This document shows positions 39,237-46,848 of a DNA stretch of 64,000 nt, piece after piece. The stretch lies in assembly GCF_026343185.1 (NCBI RefSeq), contig NZ_JAPEMA010000004.1, positions 424,929 through 488,928 on the forward strand, given 5' to 3'. This DNA is from Streptomyces sp. NBC_00091 (lineage in GTDB: Bacteria > Actinomycetota > Actinomycetes > Streptomycetales > Streptomycetaceae). Position 1 is the first letter of the stretch, and each line of letters opens with the position of its first letter. The position numbers and the translations under genes were made by a program. Below the pieces are notes generated by a model. The model saw only the letters and a program-made list of their open reading frames with translations. It was not told the origin of the DNA and made no database searches.

Positions 39237-40625
39237 GTGAAACGCCTGGCCGCATCGACCGCAGTTTTGTTAGCGCTAACAACACAGGCTGTGGCCGCCC
39301 CCGCGCACCCCGCCCCCGCGCACCCCGTCATCGACTTCCGCGCCGAACTCCAGCCCATAGACGGATTCGGCTTCTCGATGGCCTTCCAGCGGGCCGACCT
39401 GCTGCACGGCGCACGCGGCCTCAGCCCGGCCAAGCAGCGCGAGGTGCTCGACCTGCTGCTCAGTAAGGACAAGGGCGCGGGCCTTTCGATCCTGCGCCTG
39501 GGCATCGGGTCGTCGGCCGACAGGGTCTACGACCACATGCCGACGATCCTGCCGGCCGATCCCGGCGGGCCGCAGGCCACGCCGAAGTACGTCTGGGACG
39601 GCTGGGACGGCGGTCAGGTCTGGCTCGCCAAGGAGGCCAAGGACTACGGCGTCACACGGTTCTTCGCCGACGCCTGGAGCGCCCCGGCCTTCATGAAGAC
39701 CAACGGAAGCGAGAACGACGGCGGCGAGCTGCGCCCCGAATGGCGCCAGGCCTACGCGAACTACCTCGTCCAGTACGCGAAGTTCTACCGGCAGGAGGGC
39801 ATCGGGATCACCGACCTCGGGTTCACCAACGAACCCGACTGGACGGCGACCTACGCCTCGATGCGGTTCACCCCGCAGCAGGCCGTCGACTTCCTCAAGG
39901 TGCTCGGGCCGACCGTCCGCGCGTCCGGACTGAAGACCGGGGTGGTCTGCTGCGACGCCGCGGGCTGGGACCGACAGGTCGCCTACACCGAAGCCATCGA
40001 GGCGGACCCCGCGGCCGGCAAGGCCGTGCGGACCATCACCGGACACCGCTACAGCGGTCCGACCGAGGTGGCGCAGCCGACCGACAAGCACGTGTGGATG
40101 TCGGAATGGTCGCCGGACGGCGCCACCTGGAACGAGAACTGGCACGACGGCAGCGGCTACGACGGTCTCACCGTCGCGGCCGACATCCAGAACACCCTGG
40201 CCGTCGGCAACGCCAACGCCTACGTCTACTGGACCGGCGCGTCCCTCGGCGCGACCCGAGGGCTCATCCAGCTCGCCAACCCCGGTGACGACTACCGGGT
40301 GTCCAAGCGGTACTGGGCGCTGGCCGCCTTCAGCCGGTTCATCCGCCCCGGCGCCGTCCGCGTGCCGGTCACGAACGCCGGCCCGGCACTGCAGATCACG
40401 GCCTTCCGCAACACCGACGGCAGCCGCGTGATCGAGATCCTCAACACCGCGACCACCGAAAGCTCCGCCGAGTTCTCTCTCCGCGGCGGGCACGACCGCC
40501 GCCCCGACGGCTACGTCACCGACGAGACCCGCTCGATCACCCCGGCCGACATCGTCTCCACCCATGGCACGACCCTCAAGGCGACGCTCGCCCCACGCGC
40601 GCTGACCACGATCGTCCTCGACTGA
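39237..40625 (+). CDS. Secreted GH30 hydrolase, probable glucuronoxylan- or arabinan/galactan-active
   Basis: A 462-residue secreted enzyme. A signal peptide ends about residue 20 (TQAVAA). The clan GH-A barrel has QPIDGFGFSMAFQRAD, GITDLGFTNEPDW with the acid/base Glu199, and HVWMSEWSPDG with the nucleophile Glu290. A C-terminal beta-domain (VIEILNTATTESSAEF) is typical of GH30. Substrate is likely a xylan component given its neighbours, but GH30 also includes endo-1,6-galactanases. It starts with GTG at 39237 after GAGGAG. The signal-peptide codons contain a perfect pentose operator (39267-39282) and, within it, a TTA codon at 39270. Confidence 0.85.
   Translation: MKRLAASTAVLLALTTQAVAAPAHPAPAHPVIDFRAELQPIDGFGFSMAFQRADLLHGARGLSPAKQREVLDLLLSKDKGAGLSILRLGIGSSADRVYDHMPTILPADPGGPQATPKYVWDGWDGGQVWLAKEAKDYGVTRFFADAWSAPAFMKTNGSENDGGELRPEWRQAYANYLVQYAKFYRQEGIGITDLGFTNEPDWTATYASMRFTPQQAVDFLKVLGPTVRASGLKTGVVCCDAAGWDRQVAYTEAIEADPAAGKAVRTITGHRYSGPTEVAQPTDKHVWMSEWSPDGATWNENWHDGSGYDGLTVAADIQNTLAVGNANAYVYWTGASLGATRGLIQLANPGDDYRVSKRYWALAAFSRFIRPGAVRVPVTNAGPALQITAFRNTDGSRVIEILNTATTESSAEFSLRGGHDRRPDGYVTDETRSITPADIVSTHGTTLKATLAPRALTTIVLD
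39267..39282. promoter_or_regulatory. Perfect pentose operator inside the GH30 signal-peptide codons
   Basis: TTGTTAGCGCTAACAA, identical to the operator before the first GH62 gene, lies 30 bases inside the coding region. Its codons read TTG TTA GCG CTA ACA A, unusual codon choices for this genome. That implies the DNA site itself is conserved. It could act as a transcriptional roadblock separating arabinose control of the distal genes from xylan control of the operon. Confidence 0.75.
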
Positions 40626-40654
40626 ACCGACCATCACCGCAGGAGTAGTCCGTC

Positions 40655-41713
40655 ATGCCCATTCCCAGGTCCAGGTCCACGTCCCGGATTCTCACCGCTC
40701 TGTCCGCCGCCGTCTGCCTGGCGGCCGGCCTCGGCGCCGCGCCCGCAGCCGCCGAGCCCCGCCCCAGGACGCTCGGAGAACTGGCCAAGAAGCACCACAA
40801 GTACTTAGGCTCCGCCACCGACAACCCCGAGTTCACCGACGCCGCCTATCTGAAGCTCCTCGGCAGCGAATTCGGGCAGACCACCCCCGGCAACGCCATG
40901 AAGTGGTACGCCACCGAGCCCGAACGCGGCGTCTTCGACTTCACCGCCGCCGACGAGGTCGTCTCGTTCGCCAAGGCCCACCACCAGAAGGTCCGCGGCC
41001 ACACCCTCATCTGGCACAACCAGCTCCCCGCCTGGCTCACCGAGCACGCCTGGACCGCCGACGAACTGCGCGCCGTCCTCAAGAACCACATCCAGACGCA
41101 GGTCCGGCACTTCAAGGGCCAGGTGATCCACTGGGACGTCGTCAACGAGGCCTTCAACGACGACGGCACCTACCGCGAATCACTCTTCTACAAGACGCTC
41201 GGCCCCGGCTACATCGCCGACGCCCTGCGCTGGGCCCACGAGGCCGACCGGCACGCCAAGCTGTACCTCAACGACTACAACGTCGACGGGATAGGCCCCA
41301 AGAGCGACGCCTATTACACCCTGATCAAGCAGTTGAAGGCCGACGGCGTTCCGGTGGAGGGCTTCGGCATCCAGGGCCATCTGGCGCTCCAGTACGGCTT
41401 CCCGGCCGATGTCCAGCAGAACATGCAGCGCTTCGCCGACCTCGGGGTCGAGGTCGCGATCACCGAGCTCGACATCCGGATGAACCTCCCCGCGACCCCT
41501 TCGATGCTCGCCACCCAGGCCACCTGGTACGCCGACTACGTCAAGGCCTGCCTGGCGGTCAGGAAATGCGTCGGCATCACCATCTGGGACTACACGGACA
41601 AGTACTCGTGGATCCCCTCCGTCTTCCCCGGTGAGGGCGCAGCGCTGCCCTACGACGAGAACCTGCTGCCCAAGCCCGCCTATCACTCGATCAGGAAGGT
41701 GCTGGGCGGATGA
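40655..41713 (+). CDS. Secreted GH10 endo-xylanase, catalytic domain only
   Basis: A 352-residue xylanase without a binding module. The signal peptide ends near residue 33 (PAAAEP). The GH10 barrel has NAMKWYATEPERG, KVRGHTLIWHNQ, the acid/base Glu165 in WDVVNEAF and the nucleophile Glu271 in ITELDIRM, then a C-terminal WDYTDKYSW. CAGGAG precedes the ATG. Codon 51 is TTA (40805-40807). It differs from the XlnA-type enzyme at 22749 in lacking CBM13, so the two may attack different forms of xylan. Its stop overlaps the oxidoreductase start as ATGA. Confidence 0.92.
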   Translation: MPIPRSRSTSRILTALSAAVCLAAGLGAAPAAAEPRPRTLGELAKKHHKYLGSATDNPEFTDAAYLKLLGSEFGQTTPGNAMKWYATEPERGVFDFTAADEVVSFAKAHHQKVRGHTLIWHNQLPAWLTEHAWTADELRAVLKNHIQTQVRHFKGQVIHWDVVNEAFNDDGTYRESLFYKTLGPGYIADALRWAHEADRHAKLYLNDYNVDGIGPKSDAYYTLIKQLKADGVPVEGFGIQGHLALQYGFPADVQQNMQRFADLGVEVAITELDIRMNLPATPSMLATQATWYADYVKACLAVRKCVGITIWDYTDKYSWIPSVFPGEGAALPYDENLLPKPAYHSIRKVLGG

Positions 41714-42756
41714 TCAGAACGGCGATCGTCGGAACGGGCGGGATCGCGGGCATATGCCACGTTCCCGCCCTCCGGGCGCAGGCGCACCGGGCCCTGATCG
41801 TGGCCGCCGTCGACGTGGACGCCGCGCGCGCCGAGGCCTTCGCGGCCGAACACGGCATACCCGCGGTCTACACCGACCTGCACACGATGCTCCAGGAGCA
41901 GAGGCCGGACCTCGTTCACCTGTGCACGCCTCCGTTCCTGCACGCCGACCAGGCCGTGGCCTGCCTGGAGTCGGGCGCGTGGGTCTGGTGCGAGAAGCCG
42001 GTGGCCCTGTCGCTGGCCGAGCTCGACCGGATCCGTCGCGCCGAAGGGCCCGCCCTCGCGGGCGCGGTGTTCCAGCACAGGTACGGCTCGGGGGCCCGGT
42101 ACCTGCGCGACCGGATCGCGGCCGGGACGCTGGGCCGTGCCCTGGTCGCGCAGTGCGTCACGGCGTGGTATCGCGACGACGCCTATTACGACGTGCCCTG
42201 GCGCGGCACCTGGGAGAGCGAAGGCGGCGGCCCGACCCTGGGCCACGGCATCCACCAGATGGACCTGATGCTCGCGGTGCTCGGCGAATGGGCCGAGGTA
42301 CGCGCGATGGCCGGCCGCCTCGAACGCGACGTCCAGACCGAGGACGTGTCCGCGGCCCTCGTCCGGTTCGAGAACGGAGCCATCGCGACGGTCGTCAACA
42401 GCGTCCTTTCCCCGCGCGAGGAGAGCTACCTGCGGTTCGATCTCACCGATGCCACGGTCGAACTGCGCCATCTGTACGGCTACTCCAACGCGGACTGGAC
42501 GTTCACCACCAGCTCGAAAAGCGTGAAGTGGGAGCCGCCGGAGGACCTGCCCAGCTCGCACACCGCCCAACTCGCGGCCTTCCTGGACGACTACGAGGCG
42601 GGGACCCGGCCCGACCTCGGCAGGCCCACCATGGAACTGGTCACCGCCCTGTACAAGGCCGCGATCACCGGCCTGCCGGTCCGGCGCGGAGAGATCGACG
42701 CGGCCGACCCGTTCTACGGCTCGCTCAACGGAGGGCGCCCGGAGGTGTTCCGATGA
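41710..42756 (+). CDS. Gfo/Idh/MocA-family sugar oxidoreductase
   Basis: A 348-residue NAD(P)-dependent dehydrogenase without a signal peptide. The Rossmann fold opens with IRTAIVGTGGIAGICHVPAL, LCTPPFLHA follows, and the family's catalytic-region motif EKPVALS is at about residues 97-103. A C-terminal alpha/beta domain has GPTLGHGIHQMDLMLAV with a likely catalytic His. It overlaps both neighbours by four bases, the tightest coupling in the operon. It likely oxidises or reduces a sugar or sugar acid derived from the imported oligosaccharides, such as a uronic acid or modified pentose. The substrate cannot be read from sequence. Confidence 0.87.
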   Translation: MIRTAIVGTGGIAGICHVPALRAQAHRALIVAAVDVDAARAEAFAAEHGIPAVYTDLHTMLQEQRPDLVHLCTPPFLHADQAVACLESGAWVWCEKPVALSLAELDRIRRAEGPALAGAVFQHRYGSGARYLRDRIAAGTLGRALVAQCVTAWYRDDAYYDVPWRGTWESEGGGPTLGHGIHQMDLMLAVLGEWAEVRAMAGRLERDVQTEDVSAALVRFENGAIATVVNSVLSPREESYLRFDLTDATVELRHLYGYSNADWTFTTSSKSVKWEPPEDLPSSHTAQLAAFLDDYEAGTRPDLGRPTMELVTALYKAAITGLPVRRGEIDAADPFYGSLNGGRPEVFR

Positions 42757-43613
42757 CCTTCGAACTCATCGAGGACGAGGACTCGCTGACCGTCCGAGCC
42801 TGCGACGTCGACCTCTTCCGGTACGTGCACCGGCCGGTCATGGACCCCTTCGAGGCGCCGAAACCCTACCTGCATCCGGTGCGCACGCTCGCCGGCGACG
42901 TGGTCACCGGCTACCGGCCGCACGACCACCGCTGGCACAAGGGCATCCAGATCACGGCGTCGTGGCTCTCGGGGCACAACTTCTGGGGTGGCGGCACCTA
43001 CTTGCGCGGCCAGGGCTACGTGGACCTGCCGAACCTCGGCACGATGCGCAGCCTCACCGTGGCCGCCGAGACAGGCCACGGCCGCGCCGTGATCACCGAG
43101 GACCTGGCCTGGTACACGATGGCGGGGGAGCACTGGATCGACGAGCGCCGCACGCTGACCGCCCGCGACGTCGAGGCCGACTCCTGGACCCTGGACGTCA
43201 CCACCGCACTGACCAACGTCCGGGGCGCCGGACTGCTGTTCGGTAGCCCCGGCACACAGGGCAGAAGGCTCGCCGGATACTCCGGCCTGTTCTGGCGCGG
43301 CCCGCGCGACTTCACCGGCGGGGAAGTGATCGGCCCCGCGATGGGCGAGCAGGGTGACTGGCTGGCCTTCACCGGCACGCACGACGAGGTCGACCGCTCC
43401 TCCACGCTCCTGTTCCTGGACGATCCGGACGCCCCCTGCGACTGGTTCGTCCGCAGTGAGCCCTTCCCAGCCGTCAACCCCTCCCTGGCATTCGACGAGG
43501 AACTGCCGCTGGCCCCGGGCGAGACCCTGTCGCGCCGCTACCGGATCGTCGTGGCCGACGGTGCGTGGGCCCCCGGGCGCCTGTCCCGCCACATCGCGGA
43601 ACACCCGTGGTGA
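42753..43613 (+). CDS. PmoA/DUF6807-family protein of unknown function
   Basis: A 286-residue cytoplasmic protein of the PmoA-like DUF6807 family. It has YVHRPVMDPFEAPKPYLHPV, a dense His region (RPHDHRWHKGIQITASWL) and a beta-sandwich (LLFGSPGTQGRRLAGYSGLFW). Members often neighbour Gfo/Idh dehydrogenases in carbohydrate loci, but no reaction has been assigned as far as I know. The conserved His/Asp cluster near residues 55-65 suggests metal or sugar binding. ATGA overlap with the dehydrogenase upstream and GTGA overlap with the cupin downstream mean the three proteins are probably made in fixed ratio and work together. Confidence 0.75.
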   Translation: MTFELIEDEDSLTVRACDVDLFRYVHRPVMDPFEAPKPYLHPVRTLAGDVVTGYRPHDHRWHKGIQITASWLSGHNFWGGGTYLRGQGYVDLPNLGTMRSLTVAAETGHGRAVITEDLAWYTMAGEHWIDERRTLTARDVEADSWTLDVTTALTNVRGAGLLFGSPGTQGRRLAGYSGLFWRGPRDFTGGEVIGPAMGEQGDWLAFTGTHDEVDRSSTLLFLDDPDAPCDWFVRSEPFPAVNPSLAFDEELPLAPGETLSRRYRIVVADGAWAPGRLSRHIAEHPW

Positions 43614-44353
43614 CCCCGTTCCCCGGCGGCGTGGGGATCTCCGGGTTGACCGTGTACGACTGGGAGGCCGCCGACGGGCTGTGCGGCGGCACGCCCCACA
43701 TGCACCTCGTCTGCTCCGAAGCCTACGTCGTCATCAGCGGCGCGGGCAGTGTCCAGACCCTCACCACCTCCGGCTTCGCCGAGACCCCGCTGCACGCCGG
43801 CGACGTCGTCTGGTTCACCCCCGGCACGATCCACCGCCTGGTCAACGACGGCGGCCTGCGCCTCGTGGTGCTCATGCAGAACGGCGGACTTCCCGAGGCG
43901 GGCGACGCCGTCTTCACCTTCCCTGCTCCGGTCCTGGCCGATCCCCACGCCTACCGGAGGGCGGCAGCCCTGACCGGCGACTATTCCGCGGCAGCGCGCC
44001 GCCGCCGCGACTTGGCGGTCGAGGGTTTCCTGGCCTTGTGCGAAGGCGGGCTGCCGGAGTTCCACATCGCAGCCCACCGCCTGAAGAGCGAGCTCCTGGA
44101 CGCCTGGTGGATCCGCTGGCGTGACGGCCCCATGGCAGCTGCCGTCACGACCGGCCGTCAGCTGGAACGGCTGAAGGCCGGAGACCTCTCCCACCTCGAC
44201 CACGGCGAAGTGTCGCGACTGGAGCGTCCGGAGCACCAACGCTTCGGCATGTGCGGCCGCCTTCACACCTATCCCGTACCCGCCCCCCCAATACGGCCGT
44301 TCCGCGGTCCGTCGGGGTCACCTCACCCCCACCCCCCAAAGGAGCCCTTCTGA
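43610..44353 (+). CDS. Cupin-domain protein, cytoplasmic
   Basis: A 247-residue protein. The N-terminal single cupin barrel has [20 protein letters not shown] with metal-ligand His residues, and [22 protein letters not shown]-terminal helical half ([27 protein letters not shown]) is of unknown kind. No helix-turn-helix is visible, so it is not an AraC-type regulator. The GTG at 43610 overlaps the DUF6807 stop. The last codon overlaps the ATG of the next GH62 gene (TGATG), and its C-terminal Pro/His codons include the GH62 ribosome site. Candidate sugar isomerase, epimerase or sensor for the Gfo/Idh pathway; unproven. Confidence 0.75.
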   Translation: MTPFPGGVGISGLTVYDWEAADGLCGGTPHMHLVCSEAYVVISGAGSVQTLTTSGFAETPLHAGDVVWFTPGTIHRLVNDGGLRLVVLMQNGGLPEAGDAVFTFPAPVLADPHAYRRAAALTGDYSAAARRRRDLAVEGFLALCEGGLPEFHIAAHRLKSELLDAWWIRWRDGPMAAAVTTGRQLERLKAGDLSHLDHGEVSRLERPEHQRFGMCGRLHTYPVPAPPIRPFRGPSGSPHPHPPKEPF

Positions 44354-45834
44354 TGTGGTTTCGCCATCCCTCCCCGGTCCAACTGAGACGACGGCTGCTC
44401 GCCGTCCTCGCGCCCTTGCTGCTCCTGGCCACCTTCCTCAGCGTCCAGCCCGCCAGCGCGGCGACCGTCGACCCCAACGCCTACTACGTGCTGGTCAACC
44501 GCAACAGCGGCAAGGCCCTGGACGTCTACAACCTGGCGACCGGCGACGGCGCCCGCATCACCCAGTGGACCCGGAACGATCAGAACCAGCAGCAGTGGCA
44601 GTTCATCGACTCCGGCGGCGGTAACTACCGGATCAAGTCCCGCCACTCCGGCAAGGTGCTGGACGTCCAGAACGGTTCCACCGCGAACGGCGCCTCGATC
44701 GTCCAGTGGGCCGACGCGAACGGGACCAACCAGCAGTGGCGGCTGGCCGACAGCTCGGACGGCTACGTGAGGCTCATCGCGCGCCACAGCAACAAGGCTC
44801 TCGAGGTACAAGGCGGATCCACCGCCGACAACGCGAACGTCGTCCAGTACGACGACTGGGGCGGCACCAACCAGCAGTGGCAGCTCGTCAAGGTCGGTGC
44901 CGGCAACCCCGGTGCGTGCGCTCTTCCGTCGACATACCGCTGGACCTCGACGGGCGCACTGGCGCAGCCCAAGGCCGGGTGGGCGTCGCTCAAGGACTTC
45001 ACCGTCGCCCCCTACAACGGCAAGCATCTCGTCTATGCGACGACACACGGCGCCGCGGGAACGGGAGCAGGCTGGGGTTCGATGAACTTCGGCCTGTTCG
45101 GCAACTGGCCGGAGATGGCCTCGGCCAGCCAGAACACGATGTCGAACTCCGTCGTCGCGCCCACGCTCTTCTACTTCGCGCCGAAGAACATCTGGGTGCT
45201 CGCCTACCAGTGGGGAGGCGGGAGCGCCTTCTCCTACCGGACGTCGAGCGACCCGTCCAACCCCAATGGCTGGTCCTCACAGCAGGTGCTCTTCACCGGA
45301 AGCATCACCGGCTCCACCACAGGCCCCATCGACCAGACGCTCATAGCTGACGGCACGAACATGTACCTGTTCTTCGCCGGTGACAACGGCAAGATCTACC
45401 GGGCCAGCATGCCGATCGGGAACTTCCCGAGCAGTTTCGGCTCGAACTACACGACGATCATGAGCGATACGGCGGACAACCTGTTCGAAGCCCCGCAGGT
45501 CTACAAGCTCCAGGGCCAGGACCGCTACCTCATGCTCGTCGAGGCGAGGGGCTCGCAGGGCCGCTACTTCCGCTCGTTCACGGCCACCAGCCTGAACGGC
45601 TCATGGACACCCCAGGCCGCGACCGAGAGCAACTCCTTCGCCGGCAAGGCCAACAGCGGCGCCACCTGGACCAACGACATCAGCCATGGCGAACTGATCC
45701 GCACCAGCGCCGATCAGACCTTCACCGTCGATCCCTGCAACCTGCAGTTCCTCTACCAGGGACGCGACCCCAACTCCGGCGGCGACTACGGCCAATGGCC
45801 CTACCGGCCGGGTCTGCTGACACAGCAGCGCTGA
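44353..45834 (+). CDS. Secreted GH62 alpha-L-arabinofuranosidase with N-terminal CBM13
   Basis: A 493-residue secreted arabinoxylan-debranching enzyme, last gene of the xylan operon. It has a signal peptide (residues 1-36, PASAAT) and a ricin-type trefoil with three repeats ([30 protein letters not shown]). The GH62 propeller then runs from [13 protein letters not shown], with [20 protein letters not shown] and [10 protein letters not shown]. Its catalytic domain resembles the enzyme at 2451, but its trefoil is of a different type, shared with the GH43 at 49044. Regulation should follow the bxl promoter rather than a local operator. AAAGGAG precedes the ATG. Confidence 0.93.
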   Translation: MWFRHPSPVQLRRRLLAVLAPLLLLATFLSVQPASAATVDPNAYYVLVNRNSGKALDVYNLATGDGARITQWTRNDQNQQQWQFIDSGGGNYRIKSRHSGKVLDVQNGSTANGASIVQWADANGTNQQWRLADSSDGYVRLIARHSNKALEVQGGSTADNANVVQYDDWGGTNQQWQLVKVGAGNPGACALPSTYRWTSTGALAQPKAGWASLKDFTVAPYNGKHLVYATTHGAAGTGAGWGSMNFGLFGNWPEMASASQNTMSNSVVAPTLFYFAPKNIWVLAYQWGGGSAFSYRTSSDPSNPNGWSSQQVLFTGSITGSTTGPIDQTLIADGTNMYLFFAGDNGKIYRASMPIGNFPSSFGSNYTTIMSDTADNLFEAPQVYKLQGQDRYLMLVEARGSQGRYFRSFTATSLNGSWTPQAATESNSFAGKANSGATWTNDISHGELIRTSADQTFTVDPCNLQFLYQGRDPNSGGDYGQWPYRPGLLTQQR

Positions 45835-45848
45835 CGACGTGACACGGT

Positions 45849-45904
45849 CCGGCTCCGGAGCGGAGCCGGCGTGGCGGGCTCGGCGACACGAGGCCGAGCC
45901 CGCC
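45849..45904. terminator. Tandem hairpins ending the xylan operon
   Basis: Stem one pairs 45849-45857 with 45861-45869 (nine perfect pairs). Stem two pairs 45873-45884 with 45893-45904 (twelve perfect pairs). They start 15 bases after the GH62 stop. Confidence 0.8.
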
Positions 45905-45925
45905 CGGGTCACGCGAAGAGAAGAG

Positions 45926-46126
45926 TCACCGTGCCGGTCCCAGGAACTGGGTGGCCGCCAGACGTGCGTACAGGCTGTCTTGGCCGAGCAGTTCCGCATG
46001 GGTGCCCACCGCGGGTACCCGTTCTGCGTCCATCACCACGATCCGGTCGGCGTGGGTCACCGTTGAGAGGCGGTGTGCCACGACGAGGACGGTGGTCGTC
46101 CGGGCGGCCTGCGTGATGACGTCGCG
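45926..46126 (-). pseudogene. C-terminal tail of an ABC exporter ATPase
   Basis: The reverse frame encodes about 66 residues. [20 protein letters not shown] and [18 protein letters not shown] match the switch-His region and end of ABC exporter nucleotide-binding domains. No membrane domain, Walker A or signature motif lies upstream; homology stops near 46126, where a cas1 tail on the other strand begins. A decayed or recombination-truncated gene. Confidence 0.75.
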
Positions 46127-46141
46127 TACCGCGAGTTCGTT

Positions 46142-46243
46142 GAGAACCCCACCGAGCGAGACCACGTCGACATGGTCCACCTATGGGACCCCAAGGCCGG
46201 CGTCCTGCCCGCAGGCGTCAACTACGGCGGGGAGGCGGGCTGA
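46142..46243 (+). pseudogene. Tail of a type I-E cas1 gene
   Basis: The frame ending at TGA 46241-46243 reads [19 protein letters not shown] and then VNYGGEAG, resembling the C-terminus of subtype I-E Cas1 integrases. All catalytic residues are missing. It directly precedes cas2 in the normal cas1-cas2 order, which supports the call; on its own the fragment would be too short. Confidence 0.55.
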
Positions 46244-46244
46244 C

Positions 46245-46541
46245 ATGCCGTCGATGGTGGTCATCGCCACCACCGCGGTCCCCGACCACCTCCGGGGCGC
46301 CCTCAGTCGGTGGACCGCCGAAGCAGTCCCCGGCATCTTCGTCGGCACGATCTCCGCCCGCGTCCGTGACGAGCTGTGGACATCTGTCTCGGCCGTGGTC
46401 GGCGACGGCCAAGCGGTCCTCTTCCACACGGCTCCCACAGAGCAGGGCTGTGCTCTCCGCACAGCTGGTACACGCCGCCGAGTGCCGATCGACTTCGACG
46501 GTCTCACTTTGATCCGGATGACCGCAGCCGTCCAGCCATAG
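46245..46541 (+). CDS. cas2: Orphan type I-E CRISPR-associated protein Cas2
   Basis: A 98-residue protein complete from ATG to stop. MVVIATTAVPDHLRGALSRW, VPGIFVGTISARVRDELW, EQGCALRTAGTRRR and DFDGLTLIRM are the signature of the Cas2e subfamily, the structural partner of Cas1 in spacer acquisition. GGAGG stands nine bases upstream. No other complete cas gene, leader or repeat array is nearby; only the tail of cas1 remains. It is probably a remnant that cannot act in adaptation by itself, although the reading frame has not decayed. A repurposed role is possible but without evidence. Confidence 0.85.
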   Translation: MPSMVVIATTAVPDHLRGALSRWTAEAVPGIFVGTISARVRDELWTSVSAVVGDGQAVLFHTAPTEQGCALRTAGTRRRVPIDFDGLTLIRMTAAVQP

Positions 46542-46848
46542 CTGTGACCGTATGAATTGAAGCAGGGGGTGGGCCCCTCTCGGATGGAAGGTCGCCCCTT
46601 GCCAGGTTGCGCAGGCTGCGGACGACCGAAAGGCAGCGCAATGGCCGACACCGCCAACTCCCGTGCAGGCAGCGCCCGCCCGCCCGGCATCCGAGAAGGC
46701 GAAGACGGTCTGACGGAGCGCCAGCGCTCGGCGGCTCCGTCCGCATCGCACGGTTCGCACTGACCACACCCCGAGCGCACCAACGTCCCTCCTCCGCATC
46801 TGACCAGCTGCTCAGTCCCCGACGCGCAGCACCAGGAAGGACCACACC
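46542..46848. other. Intergenic stretch after cas2 with no CRISPR array
   Basis: About 300 bases examined for direct repeats of 28-29 bases, as expected for subtype I-E; none are present. No pentose or BxlR-type operator is seen before the GH43 gene either. Confidence 0.6.

Noticed and set aside
43610..44353. AraC-type regulator reading of the cupin gene
   Set aside because: The cupin half fits, but no helix-turn-helix region is present in the C-terminal half.
46542..46848. Possible CRISPR array after cas2
   Set aside because: No direct repeats of suitable length or spacing are present.
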